A stretch of DNA of 64,000 bases from Clostridiales bacterium (GTDB lineage: Bacteria > Bacillota > Clostridia > Oscillospirales > Oscillospiraceae): positions 18,693 through 82,692 of the forward strand of contig DYBL01000112.1 in the NCBI GenBank assembly GCA_019418625.1. The letters run 5' to 3'. The translations under genes were made by a program, and so were the position numbers. The stretch's first letter is position 1; every line of letters begins with the position of its first letter. Below are positions 32,984 through 42,445 of this stretch, piece after piece. The notes beneath the pieces are model-generated. The model was not told the origin of the DNA and made no database searches. It saw only the letters and a program-made list of their open reading frames with translations.

Positions 32984-33601
32984 TCACTCCATCTGCATGG
33001 CCTGCTGGAGATAGGGATTGTACATGCGCTCCCGCTCCAGGGTGGAGGGCTCCATATGACCGGGATACACGGCCAGATCTCCCTCCAGGCACCCCAGGCG
33101 ACGCAGGGAGGCGAGCATCTTCTTCATGCTGCCGCCGGGAAAGTCCGTGCGTCCGCAGGAGCCGGCGAAGAGGGTGTCTCCGCAGAAGAGGACGTCGCCG
33201 CAGCGCAGCGTCACGCTGCCCTCGGAGTGGCCGGGGGTGGAGAGCACCTCCACCGTCAGCGTACCCACGGCAATGGTGTCCCCCTCGCCGTAGTCCACGG
33301 CGCCGGCGATGGGCGGGAACAGCTCCCGAAGATAGGGATTGTCCCCTGCCTGGTCCAGGCGGCTGAGGTATACGGGAACGTCCGGCCACTGCTGGCGCAG
33401 CGCCGCCACGGCGCCGGTGTGGTCATAGTGTCCGTGGGTGAGGAGGATGGCGCAGGGGGCGCAGCCGCTTCCTTTCACGGCGGCGGCCACCCGGGAAGCC
33501 TCCTCGCCCGGGTCGATGACGGCGCACTTGCCCGCCTCCGGGTCGCTGAGAATGTAGCAGTTGGTGCCGATGGGGCCTACCTGTAAGGTCTGGATCTTCA
33601 T
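32984..33601 (-). CDS. MBL-fold metallohydrolase (glyoxalase II-like)
   Basis: The start at 33601 follows ACGGAGGC; an upstream in-frame ATG lies inside the dtd end. The 205-residue product has the HxHxDH motif LLTHGHYDHTGA, STPGHSEGS and FCGDTLFAGSCGRTD, typical of the small YqgX/GloB-like group. It probably hydrolyses a thioester or similar metabolite; the substrate is unknown. Confidence 0.9.
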   Translation of the reverse strand: MKIQTLQVGPIGTNCYILSDPEAGKCAVIDPGEEASRVAAAVKGSGCAPCAILLTHGHYDHTGAVAALRQQWPDVPVYLSRLDQAGDNPYLRELFPPIAGAVDYGEGDTIAVGTLTVEVLSTPGHSEGSVTLRCGDVLFCGDTLFAGSCGRTDFPGGSMKKMLASLRRLGCLEGDLAVYPGHMEPSTLERERMYNPYLQQAMQME

Positions 33602-33626
33602 AGATGCCTCCGTAAGGTCAAGGATA

Positions 33627-34070
33627 TCAGGTCTGGTCCGTGTCAAAGAGAATGGTGACCGGGCCGTGGTTCAAAGAGTCCACTTCCATCTTGGCGCCGA
33701 ACTCGCCGTGCTCCACGGTGAAGCCCCGGCTGCGGCAGTGGTCCATGAACGTCTCGTACAGGGGGATGGCCAGATCCGGCTTGGCCGCGCCGGAAAAGCC
33801 GGGGCGGCGGGAGGAGGTGTCGGCGTACAGGGTGAACTGGGACACCACCAGGAGGCTGCCTCCCACCTGCTCCAGGTTCAGGTTCATCTTTTCGTTTTCG
33901 TCCTCGAAGACCCGCAGGTTGCAGATCTTGTCCGCCAGACGTCGGGCGGTGTCCTCCGTGTCGTTGGGACCTACGCCCAGCAAAACAAGGAACCCCCGGC
34001 CGATCTGGCCGTTGACGCGGCCCTCAATGGTGACGGAGGCGCGATCCACGCGGGTGACGACTGCGCGCAT
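33627..34070 (-). CDS. dtd: D-aminoacyl-tRNA deacylase
   Basis: The 147-residue protein shows VTRVDRASVTIEG, the catalytic VVSQFTLYADTS and the Gly-cisPro-like segment LNHGPVTIL at the C-terminus. It removes D-amino acids from tRNA. Its position after relA in transcription order is the usual clostridial context, but a repeat-rich 320-base gap intervenes here. Confidence 0.96.
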   Translation of the reverse strand: MRAVVTRVDRASVTIEGRVNGQIGRGFLVLLGVGPNDTEDTARRLADKICNLRVFEDENEKMNLNLEQVGGSLLVVSQFTLYADTSSRRPGFSGAAKPDLAIPLYETFMDHCRSRGFTVEHGEFGAKMEVDSLNHGPVTILFDTDQT

Positions 34071-34390
34071 AGGAAAACTCCTTTCGTTGTGGCGCCCAGG
34101 GGGCGGAAGTATTGGGGGAAAAGCCGTCTCCCTTTGCCCGAAAGGACAAAGGGAGCGGCGCAGAATTTAAAGAAAGGGGTTGCTTTTGCTCCAAGTGCAG
34201 AGCGGCGAAGCGTTTGCGGAGCATGTTCGCCGCGGGAGGGCAAAGGGAGCGATCCGGAGCTTGCGGCGAAACTCTCGTTCTTCTCCGAACGCAAACCAGC
34301 GGAGCGTTTGCGGAGGAAACGGCGGAGCAGCGGCGGGAGAGACCTTTGCCCCGGGAGGGCAAAGGGAGCGATCCAGAGCTTGCGACGCCG
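34071..34390. repeat. Repeat-rich gap between relA and dtd
   Basis: This gene-free stretch holds a 33-base unit twice (34233-34265 and 34352-34384, one mismatch). A 13-base unit AGCGTTTGCGGAG also appears twice (34209-34221, 34303-34315). A 9-bp hairpin, CTCCCTTTG/CAAAGGGAG, lies at 34128-34136 and 34147-34155, and another, CGCAAAC/GTTTGCG, at 34290-34312. The repeated word GGGCAAAGGGAGCG and its complement dominate. It looks like a dispersed extragenic repeat cluster of unknown origin. Confidence 0.7.
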
Positions 34391-36604
34391 TCAGCCGGCC
34401 GGCCGGTTCACTTTCAATACGCCGGAGATCTGGTTGAGCCGCCGCATGAGGGCGGCAAGCTGCTGACTGTCCCGGATGCGGACCTCCAGGCGGCAGATGG
34501 CGAACTGGTCCTCCGTGCTGCGGGACTGGATGCCCAGCACAAAGGTGTTGGTGGAGGACAGGGCCGCGGAGATGTCCAGCAGCAGACCCTGACGGTCCTT
34601 GCACACCACTTCCAGCGTGGTGGGATAGCTCTCGTTGGTATTCTTGCCCCAGGAGACGTGGATCCAGCGGCCCTCCTGCCCCGGCTGGGCCCGCTTGGCG
34701 GGCGAGGCGTTGGGACAGTCGCAGCGGTGGACAGACACGCCGTAGCCCCGGGTGATAAAGCCGATGATCTCGTCGCCGGGCACGGGGGTGCAGCACTTGG
34801 AGAACTTCACCAGGCAGTTGTCCAGCCCCTCCACGATGATGCCCTGCTCGCTTTTCACCTGCTTGGGGGCGGGGGGCTTGGGCTCCTCGGGCCGGGCGGG
34901 CTTGGCCTCGGCCTCCGCGGCGGCCTTTTCCGCCTGGTGCTGGCGGGCGATGCGGTTGAGCTCGCCCTGCATGCGGCTGACCGCTTTTTGGGCGGTGAAG
35001 CCGCCGTAGCCGATGGCGGCGTACATATCGTCCAGGGTGGGATAGGAGACCTTCTTCAAAAGGCCGGGCAGGGTGTCTGCCGCCAGCACGTCCCGCATGG
35101 CGATGCCGCAGTGCTTGAGCTCGGCTTCAAAGGCGGAGCGGCCGTTGGCGATATTCTCGTCCCGGCGCTCCTTTTTGAACCACTGGCGGATCTTGCTGCG
35201 GGCCTCGCTGGACTTGGCGATGTTCATCCAGTCCCGGCTGGGACCCTTGCCGGCCTTGGAGGTGAGGATCTCCACGATGTCGCCGTTTTTGAGCACATGG
35301 TCAAAGGTGACGATGCGGCCGTTGACCTTGGCGCCCACCATGTGGTTGCCGACAGCGGAGTGGATGGCGTAGGCGAAGTCGATAGGGGTGGCGCCGGCGG
35401 GCAGGTTCTGCACGTCGCCGCCGGGGGTAAAGACGAACACCTCGTCGGAGAACATATCCACCTTCAAAGAGTGGATATACTCCTCGGCGTCGGCGCCCTC
35501 CTGGTTTTCCAAAAGACGCCGGACCCACTCGTACTTGCCCTCGGTACCGGCGCCCTGGCCGCCCTGCTTATACTTCCAGTGGGCGGCCACGCCGTACTCG
35601 GCGATCTCGTGCATGGCGCGGGTGCGGATCTGCACCTCAAAGGGGATGCCGTCCGTGCCCATGACGGTGGTGTGCAATGACTGATAGCCGTTGGGCTTGG
35701 GGGTGCCGATATAGTCCTTGAACCGGCCCAGGATGGGCTTGTAGATATCGTGGATGACGCCCAGCACGTTGTAGCAGTCGCCCACGTTCTCCACGATCAC
35801 CCGGAAGGCGAACAGGTCGAAGATCTCATCCAGGGACTTGTTCTGATTGAACATCTTGCGGTAGATGGAGTAGGGGTGCTTCATGCGGCCGTAGACGATG
35901 TGCTCGATGCCAAGCTCATTGAGCCGGTCGTCGATCTGGATCTGAGTGCGCTGCATGAACGCCTCATACTCCCGCTGCTTCACGCTCAGCTTGGAGACGA
36001 TCTCCTCGTAGCCCACCGGGTCCAGATATTTCAAAGAGAGGTCCTCCAGCTCCCACTTGATGCGCTGCATGCCCAGCCGGTGGGAGATGGGGGCGTAGAT
36101 CTCCATGGTCTCCAGGGACTTTTGCTTCTGCTTGGCCGGAGACTGGTACTCCATGGTGCGCATGTTGTGGAGCCGGTCGGCGATCTTGATGAGGATGACC
36201 CGGATGTCCTTGCTCATGGCGATGAGCATTTTCCGGAGGTTCTCCATCTGCTCGTCTTCCTTGGTGGCGTACTGGATGCGGGTCAGCTTGCTGACGCCCT
36301 CCACCAGGTCGGCGATGGTGGGAGAAAAGAGCTTGGCGATCTCATCGTGGGTGGCGGCGGTGTCCTCGATCACGTCGTGCAGCAGTGCCGCCTCGATGGA
36401 CTCCGAGTCCAGCCGCAGCTCCTCCGCCACGATCTGGGCCACAGCCAGCGGATGGATGATATAGGGTTCGCCGCTTTTGCGTTTTTGATTTTCGTGGGCC
36501 TTGTCGGCATATTCAAAGGCCGCCCGGATGTGGTCGAAGTCCGCCGCCGGGTTATAGGCCCGTATGGTTTTTACCAGATTCTCGTACTGTTCCGCAATGT
36601 TCAC
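34391..36604 (-). CDS. relA: Bifunctional (p)ppGpp synthetase/hydrolase RelA/SpoT
   Basis: The 737-residue enzyme has the HD hydrolase domain (His51, HDVIEDT at 76-82), the synthetase domain around DLFAFRVIVENVGDCYNVLG and GYQSLHTTV, a TGS domain (DVQNLPAGATPIDFAYAIHS), a Cys-containing conserved region and a C-terminal ACT domain. Both catalytic parts look intact, so it should make and degrade the stringent alarmone. It starts with GTG in a 4-base GTGA overlap with the recJ stop, so the two are translationally coupled. Confidence 0.97.
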   Translation of the reverse strand: MNIAEQYENLVKTIRAYNPAADFDHIRAAFEYADKAHENQKRKSGEPYIIHPLAVAQIVAEELRLDSESIEAALLHDVIEDTAATHDEIAKLFSPTIADLVEGVSKLTRIQYATKEDEQMENLRKMLIAMSKDIRVILIKIADRLHNMRTMEYQSPAKQKQKSLETMEIYAPISHRLGMQRIKWELEDLSLKYLDPVGYEEIVSKLSVKQREYEAFMQRTQIQIDDRLNELGIEHIVYGRMKHPYSIYRKMFNQNKSLDEIFDLFAFRVIVENVGDCYNVLGVIHDIYKPILGRFKDYIGTPKPNGYQSLHTTVMGTDGIPFEVQIRTRAMHEIAEYGVAAHWKYKQGGQGAGTEGKYEWVRRLLENQEGADAEEYIHSLKVDMFSDEVFVFTPGGDVQNLPAGATPIDFAYAIHSAVGNHMVGAKVNGRIVTFDHVLKNGDIVEILTSKAGKGPSRDWMNIAKSSEARSKIRQWFKKERRDENIANGRSAFEAELKHCGIAMRDVLAADTLPGLLKKVSYPTLDDMYAAIGYGGFTAQKAVSRMQGELNRIARQHQAEKAAAEAEAKPARPEEPKPPAPKQVKSEQGIIVEGLDNCLVKFSKCCTPVPGDEIIGFITRGYGVSVHRCDCPNASPAKRAQPGQEGRWIHVSWGKNTNESYPTTLEVVCKDRQGLLLDISAALSSTNTFVLGIQSRSTEDQFAICRLEVRIRDSQQLAALMRRLNQISGVLKVNRPAG

Positions 36605-38697
36605 AGTCCATCGCCTCCGTTTCGTGCGGCGCAGCCGTGCAGCCGCATCAGATAGGGGCAGGCGTTCAGGTCCACCTTCCCCTGGATGGGATTGAGCGCG
36701 AGCGTCATCGTCTCCTCCGTGTCCGTCAGGGACAAAAGGCCCCGCTCGGCAAAGACCCGCACCGCAAGGCCCGCCCGCAAAAAGCTCTCCGTACCGCCGG
36801 CCTGGGACGCCAGGCGCCGCAGGAAAGGCAGCCGCTCCGTCTCCAGCTTGCCCTGGCGCAGCCGGCGCTCCAGTGCCACCCAGAAGGCGGCAAACTGCTC
36901 CCGGGACGCGCCCAGCCGGGCAGTCTCCTGGGCGGTGAGCCGGCCGCCGCCGGTGAGCCGGTCCAAAAGCTCCAGATCGGCGGCCTCATGGCGGCTGGGA
37001 GTCAGGGAGGGACGGATATCGATGAGCTGCAATTGCAGCGTGGTGTTGCCCCGGAAGGTGTTGGCCTGCAGGTAGAAGGCCGCGTCCACCCGGCTGCCGG
37101 CGCAAATGCCGCACTCTTCCTCCGTCACGGAGAAGAAGATGGCGTCGAAGCGGCAGGTGCCCTTGGAAAGGCGCAGCTTCAGGTGCCGCCCCTGGCCTAC
37201 GGGCTGGATGGAGTCCACCGTGGCGCCCAGCAGCGCCAGAGTGGGCCGTGGATTGCCGGCGCCGTAGGGCTCCAGATAGCTCAGGTGCTCCGCCTCCGAA
37301 AGGGTCATCTCCGCAGGGCAGGTGATGGCCGCGTCGATGTCCAGGCAGCTGACGGGCACCTCACCGCCGGAGGCGGAGCGGACATACCGGTTCATCCGCT
37401 GGCGGAAGGTGTCGATGTTGCCCTCCGGAATGGTGAAGCCCGCGGCCAGCTCATGGCCGCCGAAGCCGTCCAGCAGGTCCGCGCAGGACTCCAGCGCCGC
37501 AAAGAGGTTGAAGCCGCCGTAGGACCGGCACGAGCCCTTGCCGGTGCCGTCCTTAAGGTGGATCATGAAGCTGGGACAGGCGTATTTCTCACTCAGGCGG
37601 GAGGCCACGATGCCCACCACGCCCTGGTGCCAGTGCTCGCTGGAGAGCACCAGAGCGCTGCGCTCCTCACTGGGGAGCCGGCCGATCTTCTCCACGGCGT
37701 CGGCGCAGATGGACTGCTCCACCGCCTGGCGCTCCCGGTTGAGCTCACACAGCTCCTTGGCAAGCTCCTCTGCCCGGGCGGGGTCGGAGGTCTCCAGAAG
37801 GTCCGCGGCCAGATCCGCCGCGCCCATGCGCCCGGCGGCGTTGATGCGGGGAGAGAGCACGAAGCCGATCTGGATGGAGGTGATGGGCTTTCCGAGAAGG
37901 CCCGCTTCTTTCAAAAGGGCGTGTACGCCCACAAAGTCCGTATGGGGCAGGGCCTGCAGCCCGCAGGAGACGATGGTGCGGTTCTCCCCCTCCATGCGCA
38001 TGACGTCGGCGATGGTGCCGATGGCTGCCAGGGTGCAGTACCGGGCGAACAGGGCGTCCTCCCGGCTCTCGCCGCCCAGGGCCAGCACCAGCATCAGAGC
38101 AACGCCCACGCCTGCCAAGTGCTTGAAAGGATAGGGGCAGTCGGCGCGGTGGGGGTCCACCACGGCCACTGCCGCAGGGAGGGTCTCCTTGCACTCATGA
38201 TGGTCTGTGATGACCACGTCCATACCCAGGGAGCCCGCGAAGTCCACCTCCTCGTTGCCGGTGATGCCGCAGTCCACCGTGACCATCAGGGTCGCTCCCT
38301 GGTCATGAAGGCCGCGGATGGCATCCTCACTGAGGCCGTAGCCGTCCTCGATGCGCCGGGGGATATACCGCAGGCACTTCACGCCGCAGCTTTGCAGATA
38401 GTCCCGCAGCAGCACGGTGGAGGTGATGCCGTCCACGTCGTAGTCGCCGAACACGGCGATGGTCTCTTTTTGACTGATGGCCCGCTGGATGCGCTCCACG
38501 GCCTTGTCCATGTCCTTGAGGAGCATGGGCGAGTGGGTCAGCTTGCGGGACCGCTCCAAAAACTCCGCGGCACCCTCCGCCGAGGTGATGCCCCTGGCTG
38601 CCAGCACCGTGGACAAAAGGCACGGATAGCCGGCGGCGCGCAGAAGGGCCACGTCCCGCTCATCCGGCGTGCCGATATTCCACTTTTGAAATTTCAC
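36601..38697 (-). CDS. recJ: Single-stranded-DNA-specific exonuclease RecJ
   Basis: The GTG at 38697 follows GAGGAGGGCGCTTCCC and gives 698 residues; the frame stays open far upstream but without family content. DHH-family motifs are present: FGDYDVDGITS, VTVDCGI, VITDHHE and ADCPYPFKHLAGVG, with DHHA1 (GGHELAAGFTI) and OB-like parts after. It degrades ssDNA 5' to 3' in recombination and mismatch repair. Extra C-terminal residues (about 120 beyond the core) fit longer Firmicute forms. Confidence 0.95.
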   Translation of the reverse strand: MKFQKWNIGTPDERDVALLRAAGYPCLLSTVLAARGITSAEGAAEFLERSRKLTHSPMLLKDMDKAVERIQRAISQKETIAVFGDYDVDGITSTVLLRDYLQSCGVKCLRYIPRRIEDGYGLSEDAIRGLHDQGATLMVTVDCGITGNEEVDFAGSLGMDVVITDHHECKETLPAAVAVVDPHRADCPYPFKHLAGVGVALMLVLALGGESREDALFARYCTLAAIGTIADVMRMEGENRTIVSCGLQALPHTDFVGVHALLKEAGLLGKPITSIQIGFVLSPRINAAGRMGAADLAADLLETSDPARAEELAKELCELNRERQAVEQSICADAVEKIGRLPSEERSALVLSSEHWHQGVVGIVASRLSEKYACPSFMIHLKDGTGKGSCRSYGGFNLFAALESCADLLDGFGGHELAAGFTIPEGNIDTFRQRMNRYVRSASGGEVPVSCLDIDAAITCPAEMTLSEAEHLSYLEPYGAGNPRPTLALLGATVDSIQPVGQGRHLKLRLSKGTCRFDAIFFSVTEEECGICAGSRVDAAFYLQANTFRGNTTLQLQLIDIRPSLTPSRHEAADLELLDRLTGGGRLTAQETARLGASREQFAAFWVALERRLRQGKLETERLPFLRRLASQAGGTESFLRAGLAVRVFAERGLLSLTDTEETMTLALNPIQGKVDLNACPYLMRLHGCAARNGGDGL

Positions 38698-38748
38698 GGG
38701 AAGCGCCCTCCTCTCCAGATGTGTACAATGCGCCACAATAACTATTCT

Positions 38749-38777
38749 ATTATAGCAGATGCGGCGGCGCAGGTAAA
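38749..38777 (-). promoter_or_regulatory. recJ-relA promoter
   Basis: On the minus strand TTTACC (38772-38777) and TATAAT (38749-38754) are 17 bases apart, about 50 bases before the recJ GTG. This probably drives the long leftward run. Confidence 0.75.
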
Positions 38778-38838
38778 GGAAAAATGTGAGCAAAACCCAG
38801 AGGTTTCCTGCTTCTTTCCGGGATTCGACAGGGTATAT

Positions 38839-38867
38839 TTGACGCAAGTGCCAAATTTTGATACAAT
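38839..38867 (+). promoter_or_regulatory. Promoter of the SLH-domain gene
   Basis: TTGACG (38839-38844) and TACAAT (38862-38867) are 17 bases apart, about 37 bases upstream of the start codon. Confidence 0.78.
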
Positions 38868-38904
38868 AACGCTCGTGAATTTTCCGCGATAAAGGAGACG
38901 AGCC

Positions 38905-40398
38905 ATGAAAAATCGTTTTTCCCGCTTTCTCGCCGGCATGCTGGCCGCGCTGACGGTGCTGTGCGCCGCCCCTGCGGCCCGGGCCGCGGGCTTTGCGGAC
39001 GTACCGGCGGGCAGCTGGGCGGCGGAGGACATTTACCGCTGCGTGGAGCTGGGCGTGCTCCAGGGGCAGACGGCCGACCGCTTCGGCATGGGCCGGCCCA
39101 TGACCCGCGCGGCCTTTGTGACGGCCATGTGCCGCCTGTTCGGCTGGGAACTGGTGACGCCGTCCACTCCCACCTACCGGGATGTGCAGGACCCGGATGT
39201 CTGGTATTATGCGGCGGTGGAGACTGCCTATGCCCACGGGGCCATCACGGACCAGACGGATACCTTCCGTCCCGGCGACCCCATCACCCGGGAGGAGCTG
39301 GCGGTGATGCTGGTGCGCGCTTTGGGTTATGGCACCATCGCCGGTCTTGCCCAGGATCTGCCCATGCCCTTTCAGGACGTGGATACCGGCGCCGGATACC
39401 TGGCCATGGCCTATGAGCTGGGCATCGTCAACGGCACCTCCAAAACAACCTTTTCCCCGGAAAAGACGGCCACCCGGGAACAGGCGGCCGTCATGCTCAT
39501 GCGGGTGTATGACGCCTGCCGTGCAGTGCCCTCCCTGGTGGGTGTGTGCTCCGGTGACGGCAGCGGGGACTGGAGCCGCTACGAGGCGGTGGCCCTCACC
39601 GGCGGGCGCATCACCTATGGGACCGCGGCCCAGATGAGCCGCCCCGCGGCTGAGCGGGAGCAGGTGTTTTTGGAGGCGGTCCACGCTGCCGGGGCCAAGG
39701 CGCTTTTGCATGTGACGGCCAGCAGCTCCGTGCTGGGTCACAGCGCCGCGGAGCTGGCATCCGCTGTGGCGGACGCGGCGGCGGACGGCGGCTATGACGG
39801 CGTGTATCTGGATGTGCCGGTCTCCGGGGAGAAAAACCAGGCGGCCCTTACCCGTCTGGCGCAGGCGCTGGACCAGGCTCTGGGAGAGCGGAGCCTCTAT
39901 GTGGTGGCGGACGCCCCCGCCTGGAACGGCGGTGCGGAGCCGGCCTGGGACTATGAGGCGCTGGGCCGGGCGGCGGACTGCCTGGTGGTGCGGATCGCGG
40001 CCTATAAAAGCGAAGTGAAAAACGTGGTCACCGCACCCATGGAGCCGCTGGAGGAGGTGTACTACGCCCTGTCCCGCCTGGGCAGGGATGTGGAGGAGAG
40101 CCGGCTTTGCCTGCTGCTGACCACCACCGCTAGCGCCTGGGAGGGCGGCCGGGAACGGACCCTGGATGGCGCACAGGTGGAGACGCTGCGGGCGGAAGGA
40201 GCCCATTCCTATTACGCCCAGCGCTACGCCTGCTCCTATTTGATGTGGCAGGAGGGCAGCGGGACGACGACCGTGTGGTATCTGGACGGTCAAAGCGTGC
40301 GGGAGCGGGTGCGCATGTGCGCGTTTTTGGGCGTGGACCGTATATGCCTGAGCGACACGGACGCCGCCTCCGGCCTCTTCTGGGAGGGGCTTTCCTGA
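38905..40398 (+). CDS. Secreted protein with three SLH domains and a putative TIM-barrel domain
   Basis: The 497-residue protein has a signal peptide (cleavage likely near ARA-AG, residue 28). Three S-layer homology domains follow at about 29-80, 92-145 and 157-205, with TRAA, TREE and TREQ signatures. The C-terminal 290 residues contain a DGVYLDVPV segment and alternating strand/helix pattern resembling GH18 or related TIM barrels. A clear catalytic DxxDxDxE motif is absent, so enzymatic activity is uncertain. SLH domains anchor the protein to wall polymers. GATAAAGGAGACGAGCC precedes the ATG. Confidence 0.85.
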   Translation: MKNRFSRFLAGMLAALTVLCAAPAARAAGFADVPAGSWAAEDIYRCVELGVLQGQTADRFGMGRPMTRAAFVTAMCRLFGWELVTPSTPTYRDVQDPDVWYYAAVETAYAHGAITDQTDTFRPGDPITREELAVMLVRALGYGTIAGLAQDLPMPFQDVDTGAGYLAMAYELGIVNGTSKTTFSPEKTATREQAAVMLMRVYDACRAVPSLVGVCSGDGSGDWSRYEAVALTGGRITYGTAAQMSRPAAEREQVFLEAVHAAGAKALLHVTASSSVLGHSAAELASAVADAAADGGYDGVYLDVPVSGEKNQAALTRLAQALDQALGERSLYVVADAPAWNGGAEPAWDYEALGRAADCLVVRIAAYKSEVKNVVTAPMEPLEEVYYALSRLGRDVEESRLCLLLTTTASAWEGGRERTLDGAQVETLRAEGAHSYYAQRYACSYLMWQEGSGTTTVWYLDGQSVRERVRMCAFLGVDRICLSDTDAASGLFWEGLS

Positions 40399-40402
40399 AA
40401 AG

Positions 40403-40436
40403 AAAAAAGACGGGCCGAAAGGCCCGTCTTTTTTTA
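40403..40436. terminator. Bidirectional terminator after the SLH gene
   Basis: A 14-bp stem (AAAAAAGACGGGCC with its complement) with loop GAAA and T-tracts on both strands lies between convergent genes. Confidence 0.92.
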
Positions 40437-40444
40437 TGGGTGGA

Positions 40445-40855
40445 TCACAGGAACTTCTGCATGCCGTCCGTAGCGGCGGAGACGTCCGCGCTGATGGAGA
40501 CGGTGAACTTGATGTTGTTCTGCTCGCCAAAGCGATCCAGCCAGTTCAGGAAGTTCTCGGTATCGCTGCCGATTTCCCCGCCGACGATCTTGAAGAGATT
40601 GTCGATAAACACGTGGGAGATGTCGTAGTTGCCCGCATAGAGGCCGCTGATAAAGCCGCGCAGCAGGTCGTAGCTGTTCAATTTATATTCCTGGGCGTCA
40701 ATGAGACGAATATGATAGTGGATATCATACGTCAGATTGCGGTTGGCCTCGATGCAAACCACGTTGCCGGGCTCGTCCTTCGCCGAATTGTTGATCAGTT
40801 CGATGAGCCGCTTGGTCTTACCGGAACCCTTCACGCCCATAATCAGTCTGACCAT
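40445..40855 (-). CDS. Small P-loop NTPase, unknown function
   Basis: The 136-residue protein has a Walker A motif at the N-terminus (MGVKGSGKTKRL) and a Walker-B-like strand (HVFIDNLF) near residue 88. The start at 40855 follows GACAGGAGTG and is preferred over an upstream in-frame ATG. It has no other domain, signal or membrane segment. Its codons are visibly AT-richer than those of its neighbours. It may be a minimal ATP-binding regulator; no function is assigned. Confidence 0.8.
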   Translation of the reverse strand: MVRLIMGVKGSGKTKRLIELINNSAKDEPGNVVCIEANRNLTYDIHYHIRLIDAQEYKLNSYDLLRGFISGLYAGNYDISHVFIDNLFKIVGGEIGSDTENFLNWLDRFGEQNNIKFTVSISADVSAATDGMQKFL

Positions 40856-40998
40856 AGTAATCACTCCTGTCAAATAGAATCGCCGGGGGGATGGTTATCC
40901 TGTGTTCAGCATAGCATAAGATCTCGTAAAAAACAATGCAAAAAAGCAAATTCAATCTTTGTTCACAATAGGCATTGACAACCCCGGCACAAAAGGCC

Positions 40999-42336
40999 TC
41001 ACTGGGCCAGCTTTGCCTCCAGCTCCGCCCGGCGGTCCTCATAGCCGGGCTTGCCCAGCAGGGCGAACATGTTTTTCTTGTAAGCCTCCACGCCGGGCTG
41101 GTCGAAGGGGTTCACGTCCAGCAGGTAGCCGGACAGGCCGCAGGCGTACTCGAAGAAGTAGATGAGCTGGCCCAGGGCCCGGGGCGTCTTGCCGTCGGTC
41201 TCCACGATGATGTTGGGCACGCCGCCCTCCGTGTGGGCGAGCAGGGTGCCCTCCATGGCACGGTCCCGGATGAAGTCCATGTCGGTGCCGGCCAGGAAGT
41301 TGAGGCCGTCGCCGTCCTGGGCGTCGGTGGGTACGGCCAGACGGGCGTGAGAGGCGCCCAGACGCACCACCGTCTCAAACATGAGCCGGCGGCCCTGCTG
41401 GATGTACTGGCCCATGGAGTGCAGGTCCGCGGTGAACTCCACGCTGGCGGGGAACAGACCCTTGTCGTCCTTGCCCTCGCTCTCGCCGTAGAGCTGCTTC
41501 CACCACTCCAGCATGAAGCGGAAGGCGGGATCGTAGCAGGCCAGCAGCTCCACAGAGCGGCCGGAGCGGTAGAGCTCATAGCGGATGGCGGCATAGCGCC
41601 AGGCGGGGCAGTCGAAAGAGGCGTCCGTGGTGCAGCGGTCCATCATCTCGGCGGCGCCGGCCATCAGCTCGCTGATGTCCACGCCGGCCACGGCGATGGG
41701 CAGAAGGCCCACGGCGGTGAGCACGGAGAAGCGGCCGCCCACCTCGTCGGGTACCACGAACGTCTCCCAGCCCTCGGCGTCGGCCAGGGACTTCAGGGCG
41801 CCCCGGGCCTTGTCGGTGGTGGCGTAAATACGGCTGCGGGCGCCCTCCTTGCCGTACTTTTTCTCCAGAGCCTCCCGGAAGAAGCGGAAGGCCACGGCGG
41901 GCTCGGTGGTGGTACCGGACTTGGAGATCACGTTGACGGAGAAGTCCTCACCCTCCACCAGCTCCAGGATCTCTGCCAGGGCGTCGGCAGAGAGGCCGTT
42001 GCCGGCGAAGTAGATGTTGGGGGTGTCCTTCTTCTTGAGGTTGTAGTTGGGAGAGCACAGGCAGTCGATCACGCCCCGGGCGCCCAGGTAGGACCCGCCG
42101 ATGCCGATGACCACCAGGGCCTTGGAATCGCTGCGGATCTTGGCGGCGACCGCCTGGATCCGCTCGAATTCGGCCTTGTCGTAGTCCCGGGGCAGGTGCA
42201 CCCAGCCGGTGAACTCACCGCCCAGGCCGCTGCCGGCCTGGAGCATATCGTGAGCCCGCTTCAGACGGGGGGCCAGGGCCGCCTCGTAGGGCATGGGCAG
42301 GAAGGATTTCATATGGAACAGCTTGACATCCAGCAT
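40999..42336 (-). CDS. pgi: Glucose-6-phosphate isomerase
   Basis: The 445-residue enzyme has the substrate-binding [30 protein letters not shown], the PGI signature [20 protein letters not shown] and the catalytic His/Lys region near the C-terminus ([13 protein letters not shown]). It interconverts glucose-6-P and fructose-6-P. The length matches Firmicute-type PGI. AGAAAGGACTTG precedes the ATG. Confidence 0.97.
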   Translation of the reverse strand: MLDVKLFHMKSFLPMPYEAALAPRLKRAHDMLQAGSGLGGEFTGWVHLPRDYDKAEFERIQAVAAKIRSDSKALVVIGIGGSYLGARGVIDCLCSPNYNLKKKDTPNIYFAGNGLSADALAEILELVEGEDFSVNVISKSGTTTEPAVAFRFFREALEKKYGKEGARSRIYATTDKARGALKSLADAEGWETFVVPDEVGGRFSVLTAVGLLPIAVAGVDISELMAGAAEMMDRCTTDASFDCPAWRYAAIRYELYRSGRSVELLACYDPAFRFMLEWWKQLYGESEGKDDKGLFPASVEFTADLHSMGQYIQQGRRLMFETVVRLGASHARLAVPTDAQDGDGLNFLAGTDMDFIRDRAMEGTLLAHTEGGVPNIIVETDGKTPRALGQLIYFFEYACGLSGYLLDVNPFDQPGVEAYKKNMFALLGKPGYEDRRAELEAKLAQ

Positions 42337-42353
42337 GGTAACAAGTCCTTTCT

Positions 42354-42382
42354 TATGTACTGGCCAAAATGGCCACGGTCAA
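42354..42382 (-). promoter_or_regulatory. pgi promoter with a palindromic spacer
   Basis: On the minus strand TTGACC (42377-42382) and TACATA (42354-42359) are 17 bases apart. The spacer contains the dyad TGGCCA-AAA-TGGCCA (42361-42375), a possible repressor site occluding the promoter. Confidence 0.6.
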
Positions 42383-42445
42383 ACTGAGTATAGCATTTCC
42401 AGCATGTGACAGCAAGAGAAAACCGTCGCGCGGGGGCGAAATCCA

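Noticed and set aside
34209..34384. CRISPR-like repeat array between relA and dtd
   Set aside because: Only two copies of each unit, uneven spacing and no cas genes.
38698..40530. Upstream extension of the recJ frame to a 1309-residue protein
   Set aside because: RecJ similarity begins at the GTG at 38697, which has a ribosome site; the extension is antisense to the SLH gene.
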